Made by a program: the position numbers and the translations under genes | Notes under the pieces: model-generated | Database searches by the model: none | Told to the model about the DNA's origin: nothing | The model's input: only the letters and a program-made list of their open reading frames with translations | NCBI GenBank assembly: GCA_023525975.1 | Contig: CM042029.1 | Location: 87,650,849 to 87,714,848 of the forward strand | From: Smallanthus sonchifolius | Lineage: Eukaryota; Streptophyta; Magnoliopsida; Asterales; Asteraceae | Length of the DNA: 64,000 nucleotides | Direction: 5' to 3' | In this document: positions 59,841 to 64,000 of the stretch, one piece after another | How the letters are laid out: the number at the start of each line of letters is the position of its first letter | Numbering within the stretch: the stretch's first letter is position 1

Positions 59841-60325
59841 CCCCTTATCCAAATTTTAAACCTTTGAGTTGGACCCAGAAAGCAGCTTTTAACAAACTGC
59901 AAACCAGATGTAATTTAGTTCATTTTGTAAAGTTCTGAGAGGAACCCAGATGGAGTCCATGGAAGAAGAGGTGAAATTGGGGCAATGTGAGAACAGAGGA
60001 GAGAGAATCTTGAAAAAGAAAAGATTGTAGTCTTGGATGGTGTGCACATGAACGTTTTAATTTGTTTATTAGGGAAGAACTTTTGTGTGTAAAGCAGAAG
60101 GCGATAAAATGATTGTAACATTTTGCTTTTGACTGTTGGATTTGAAGCCCTACACCGCCCCAATTCCCACTAACTTTCTAGTATTGTATTACAAAAGTAT
60201 AAAATCATGAATTTTGACATGTCATTCTTGTATTGTATCTATCTAGTTGTGTACAAAACAAATTTGTTTGTGACATTTCGCTTTTGAGTATGTCCTTTTA
60301 GATGTATGTGATAATGTACTATCGT
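59841..60325 (-). promoter_or_regulatory. Upstream region of the SBT2 gene
   Basis: 59841-60170 is leader or promoter sequence; the minus-strand frame 59915-60163 is not convincing. No element was placed with confidence. Confidence 0.4.
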
Positions 60326-61828
60326 TCATTCTTGGGTCACGTGCTAGATGCGGAAAGGATTTTCGTAGATCTTTTCAAAATCGAAGCGGTGAAATGTTGG
60401 ATATCGTTGAAAACACCTACGATTAAAAACTTTTTGGGGCTAGTGAGCTATTATCGGTGATTTATCGAAAATTTCTCTCGTATTGCCTTGCCGATAACGA
60501 AGTTGACTCGCAAGGATACAAAGTTTTGTGTGGGGTCCTGATCAGGCGTCGGTCTTTCACTTATGGAAGAGAAGTTAACAAAGCACATGTTCATTCCTTG
60601 CCTGAAGGAACCAGTGATTTTGTCGCATATTTGGATGTCTCGCATTTTGGACTCGGTTGTGTCCTTATACAAAGAGGTAAGGTGATTGCATATGTCTTTA
60701 AGCAGTTAAAAGTTCATGAGGTGAATTATCTATCCATGACTTGGAATTAGCAGCTATGGTATTCGCACTCTAAATCTGGACACATTATCTGGATCGGGTG
60801 CATTGTACAATTTACACATATCACAAAAGTCTCAACACGAGACAGAGAAGGTGGCTTGAATTGGTCAAAGACTATAACTGTGAGATACTTTATCATCAGG
60901 GTAAAGTTAATGTGGTGGCGGACGCACTCAGTCTGAAGACTAGTCATGCACCTATAACCTATTAAGATAAAGTCGTTTAAAAATGACTATTTCTTCATCT
61001 CGTGTCGATCAAATCTGAGAGGCTCAAGTTTTAGCACTCTAATGAGATTTGAAGAAGGAATGGATGATTTCGTATGAGGACAAGCTTGGTGAAAATAATT
61101 TGGGGTTGAAGACTTGTTTTGATACAATTTGGATTCCTAGGTTGTCAAATGATTTGACTACCATTCTTGAAGAGGCTCATAAATCCAAATATTCTATCCA
61201 TCCAGGGGCGACTAAATTGTTTTATGATTTGAGGTTTAATTTTTGATGGCGGGAATGAGGAGTGATATTGTGAAATATGTCGAAAGGTGTCTCACATGCC
61301 TAAGGGTGAAGGCCGAGCACCAAAAGCATACAGGAAACTTCAACCTATTGATACCTCAATGGAAATGGGAGAATCTTGCTATGAATTTGATCACTAAACT
61401 CCCTTAAGACCCGAAAAGGCTATGATACGATTTGGGTGGTGGTTGATAGGTTGATTAAAAGTGCACACTTCCTTCCGATTAAGGAAACTTATTCCTCGTA
61501 AAAACCGGCGGATGCTTATATTAAGGAAGTTGTGTCACGACATGGTGTGCCCGTTTCTTTTGTCTCAGATCGAGACACTCGTTTTACTTCCAGATTTTAG
61601 AATAAATTTTGATGTTGGTAGAAGTAGTAGGAGTTGTGGTTCACGTAAGAGGGGCGGTTAAACTAACAAATTGATGTTGGTAGAAGTAATAGGACTTGTA
61701 TGGTGCCTTATTACAGGTCTATAGTCACTTTATTGCATAAAGTTGTTAATGGGTTAGATAAAGGGGGTTGGAAATGGCTGGAAATCAGCAGAAAGGGGAG
61801 CTAGCTAGAGACCAACGTATGATACGCC
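60326..61828 (+). pseudogene. Decayed Ty3/gypsy pol
   Basis: Broken frames give SFLGHVLDAERIFVD (end of RT), KNFLGLVSYYR, RNase H residues YLDVSHFGLGCVLIQRGKVIAY, then EEAHKSKYSIHPGATKLFYDL of the integrase zinc finger, TIWVVVDRLIKSAHFLPI and VSRHGVPVSFVSDRDTRFTS of the integrase core. Many stops. The coding part ends near 61600; the rest to 61828 is non-coding. It is less similar to the intact element at 39858 than a recent copy would be. Confidence 0.85.
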
Positions 61829-62360
61829 TAGGGGTGTTCAAAAAAATCCGAATCCGAAACCGAACCTGAATTATCCGAAAACCCGAATCCGAATTATCCG
61901 AAAATTCGGATATCCGAAATTTCGGATATCCGAATATTCGGATTAGGATAGTGATTTTCGGATATTTCGGATAGTTCGGATATCCGAATATCCGAAATAT
62001 TATATTTATATATTTTTTTTAATTGTTTTTATTATTTAAAAATAAGAAAATTTGAATCAAAACCCGATATATTATATTTATATATTTTATATGTATATTT
62101 TCTAATGTTTTTTAAGGTTTTTAATTGTTTTTGTAATTTAAAAATATTATTTTTATATATTTTTTTATTTTTTTTATATTTTCGGATATCCGTTTCACTA
62201 TCCGAATCCATATCCGAATTTTTGGATATCCGAAATTCGGATATCCGAAATTTCGGATTCGGATTCGGATAGTGAAATCCACTATCCGAAAATTTCGGAT
62301 ATCCGAAATTCGGATATTCGGATATCCGAATTTTCGCATATCCGACTTTGAACACCCCTA
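61829..62360. mobile_element. hAT-like MITE of CGGATATCCGAA repeats, perfect ends
   Basis: 532 bp. Perfect 14-bp terminal inverted repeat (TAGGGGTGTTCAAA ... TTTGAACACCCCTA) and a perfect 8-bp target duplication GATACGCC (61821-61828, 62361-62368). The subterminal parts are tandem CGGATATCCGAAT and ATTCGGATAT words that are themselves palindromic. No protein; the minus-strand frame of 116 codons is a by-product of the repeat. Confidence 0.95.
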
Positions 62361-62396
62361 GATACGCCCCCCGATGTTCCATACGTTGGGGCAGTG

Positions 62397-64000
62397 TTGT
62401 AACATCCTGTTTTTTTTGTTTAGAAAACGGGTTTGTAATTATTGTAATTAACTGTTCGCGAGGTTAGAAGACTTGACGGGATTTGCATATTATTGTTTTA
62501 AAAACAATTAGGCGGGGTTTAAAGGGTAATTATCGAGATCTAAGGGGGAAGCCTTGTAAAAGCTTTGAAATGGGTAAAGCCCGAGCGGGAGTCCGGTAGC
62601 ACGCAAGGGCCGAAGCCCGGTCCGCGACTTCGAACCCTTTTAGGGTGTTACACAAATGGGAGGACTCCCATTTGGAGTTTGCGGCTGCCGAGAACAAGGA
62701 AGGGGGAAGGAGAACGCTGTCGATCGCGTTTCATAGCCGGTTAGAGGTACCTTGTGTTTAATCCTATGTTACGCGTTCGGATCGTTGATTGATTGTTAAA
62801 AACGTTTTTCTAGGGTTCTCGCACGAGTAATTCTCGCGAAGAAGAGTGTTAGGTCGGGTATTCGGCTCGCACGAATCACCCATATTGCAAGGTATAATCA
62901 TCTATTCCCTCCTTATATTCATTTACGTTTGATTCTTGTTGCATAGCCGAGAGGGGGGAAGCGAGGGACCCGGCACCACTCGGTTGTGGCCTGACATGGC
63001 TGCGACGACGCAAGAAGGAATGCGGCAGCAGCAGGGAGGCTGGAAGACTTCTTCGCGAGGTCGGCCGAAGGCGAGGAGCGAGCGGGGGTACGGCCAAGTG
63101 GTCACAGCAGCGTGGCGGTGGCTCGGTGAAAGTAGCAGCAGGTGGTGGTGGTTCCGGGAGGTCTCGGGGGACGACGCTTAGGGTCGGACAGCGGTGGTGC
63201 GGAGCTGGCTAGGTACAGGGACGAGCGGGGGGTGGTGCCACGACACGGTGCGATCACGGGGAGTTGATGGAAGCCGAAGGTGGCAGTGCGAAGACGGGTT
63301 GGGTGCGTTAAGGTGTGTACGTGTGCATGCAAGCCATGTGTGGCGACGTGCATGCGCGGGTGTAACACACCGGGACGGGTCGAGCGAGTGAGAGAGGGGA
63401 TGAATGTCGAGTCGCATATTGACTCGTGTATTGTGTTATTGATTAGGTACGAGGTCGAAAGACGAGCACGAGAAGTTAGCGAGTTCTAGTGATCGGGTTG
63501 CGTCTGAGTTTCTATCGCCCACGTTTAAATGTTTTGTAGTTTTGGGTTAGAATACATGCAACGTGCCATATAGTAAGGGCACGAAATGATAAGGGTTTTG
63601 ACGTTGATATTTGTGTTTTGATACGATAGTATAGTTGTATACACAGGATTTTGTGTCGAGTTATTTAATGCGATGCTTTGATATTATGAGATTAATTGTT
63701 ATCGGGTCGACTCTAGTCAATGGGAATTGAGTCTGACCTTAGTCAGATGAAATGGGTTGCTTAAGCGTGATAGTAAGTCGGTGTTGGTCGGTGGGTTGTT
63801 ATGACTGACGATGATCAGTCAACGAGTCATGAGCGTACGAGTTTTTGGACCAGTCGACGCGATTTCGAGTATGTCGATAAAATATATAATTGATTAATCG
63901 GTAAAGAATTGAGAAAACCTTTGTGACGTAAATCGTTTTTAATAAAGGTTCGGGACTTAATATCCCCGAACGAATTACTATAGAACTCACTCAGTGTAGC
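62397..64000 (+). mobile_element. LTR, cut off by the window end
   Basis: Starts TGTAACATCCTG, the same first ten bases as the intact gypsy LTR read in its own direction, and follows decayed gypsy pol on the same strand, so it may be that element's 3' LTR. It continues beyond 64000. It is unusually GC-rich at 62930-63370. Several overlapping open frames there show no protein signature. Confidence 0.6.

Noticed and set aside
62032..62382. 116-codon minus-strand frame
   Set aside because: It is the translation of CGGATATCCGAA repeats in a MITE (repeating Ile-Arg-Ile-Ser residues).
62876..63489. Several overlapping open frames of 60-88 codons on both strands
   Set aside because: They result from GC-rich LTR sequence with few stop codons; no motif, no splice logic.

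Overview
This is nuclear DNA of a flowering plant. The evidence is spliced genes with GT-AG and GC-AG introns, AT-rich intergenic DNA, and a dense mix of plant transposons. A recurrent 'TGTCACACCCCCAAAATCC'-type LTR end, familiar from daisy-family genomes, suggests Asteraceae; that assignment is inference, not proof. All exon models were built by hand from splice sites and reading-frame continuity. The phases close in all five genes, but no transcript or database was available.

Host genes, in order: (1) URI, an unconventional prefoldin, + strand, 595-4674, 10 coding exons, 334 aa, with two GC-AG introns. (2) An armadillo-repeat protein of the plant U-box (PUB43/44-like) group that has no visible U-box, + strand, 10763-14524, 3 coding exons, 826 aa. 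(3) A SirB1/transglutaminase-like protein with a TPR-like C-terminus, - strand, 19777-24512, 8 exons, 415 aa. (4) A MUSTANG-type domesticated Mutator transposase with an N-terminal PB1 domain, + strand, 31903-34875, 2 coding exons, 762 aa. (5) An SBT2-type subtilase, - strand, 52748-59840, 10 exons, 835 aa. These are housekeeping or regulatory genes with no shared pathway visible.

Between and inside the genes lies a layered transposon landscape. The largest piece is a 9.6 kb chromovirus-type Ty3/gypsy element (39858-49461, - strand). It has two 2258-bp LTRs that look identical, a 5-bp target duplication, a tRNA-Met primer site and one open 1534-aa gag-pol frame. It sits inside an older LTR fragment, which itself abuts a decayed copia element. 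Other pieces are two copia remnants, a decayed gypsy pol, a 5'-truncated LINE with a 17-bp target duplication, a Harbinger transposase remnant, four Helitron ends or copies, two tRNA-derived SINEs (one split by a hAT MITE) and a 1-kb foldback element. At the right edge the window ends inside another LTR.

The most unusual signals are three. First, a set of at least six hAT-like MITEs has near-identical outer ends (TAGGGGTG...CACCCCTA) but unrelated interiors, each built from its own short self-complementary repeat. Second, several different MITE families are strung end to end through one (TA)n microsatellite at 37.6-38.9 kb. Third, the foldback element at 18.2-19.2 kb could make a long hairpin RNA. 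No CRISPR array, operon, rRNA or intact tRNA gene was seen.
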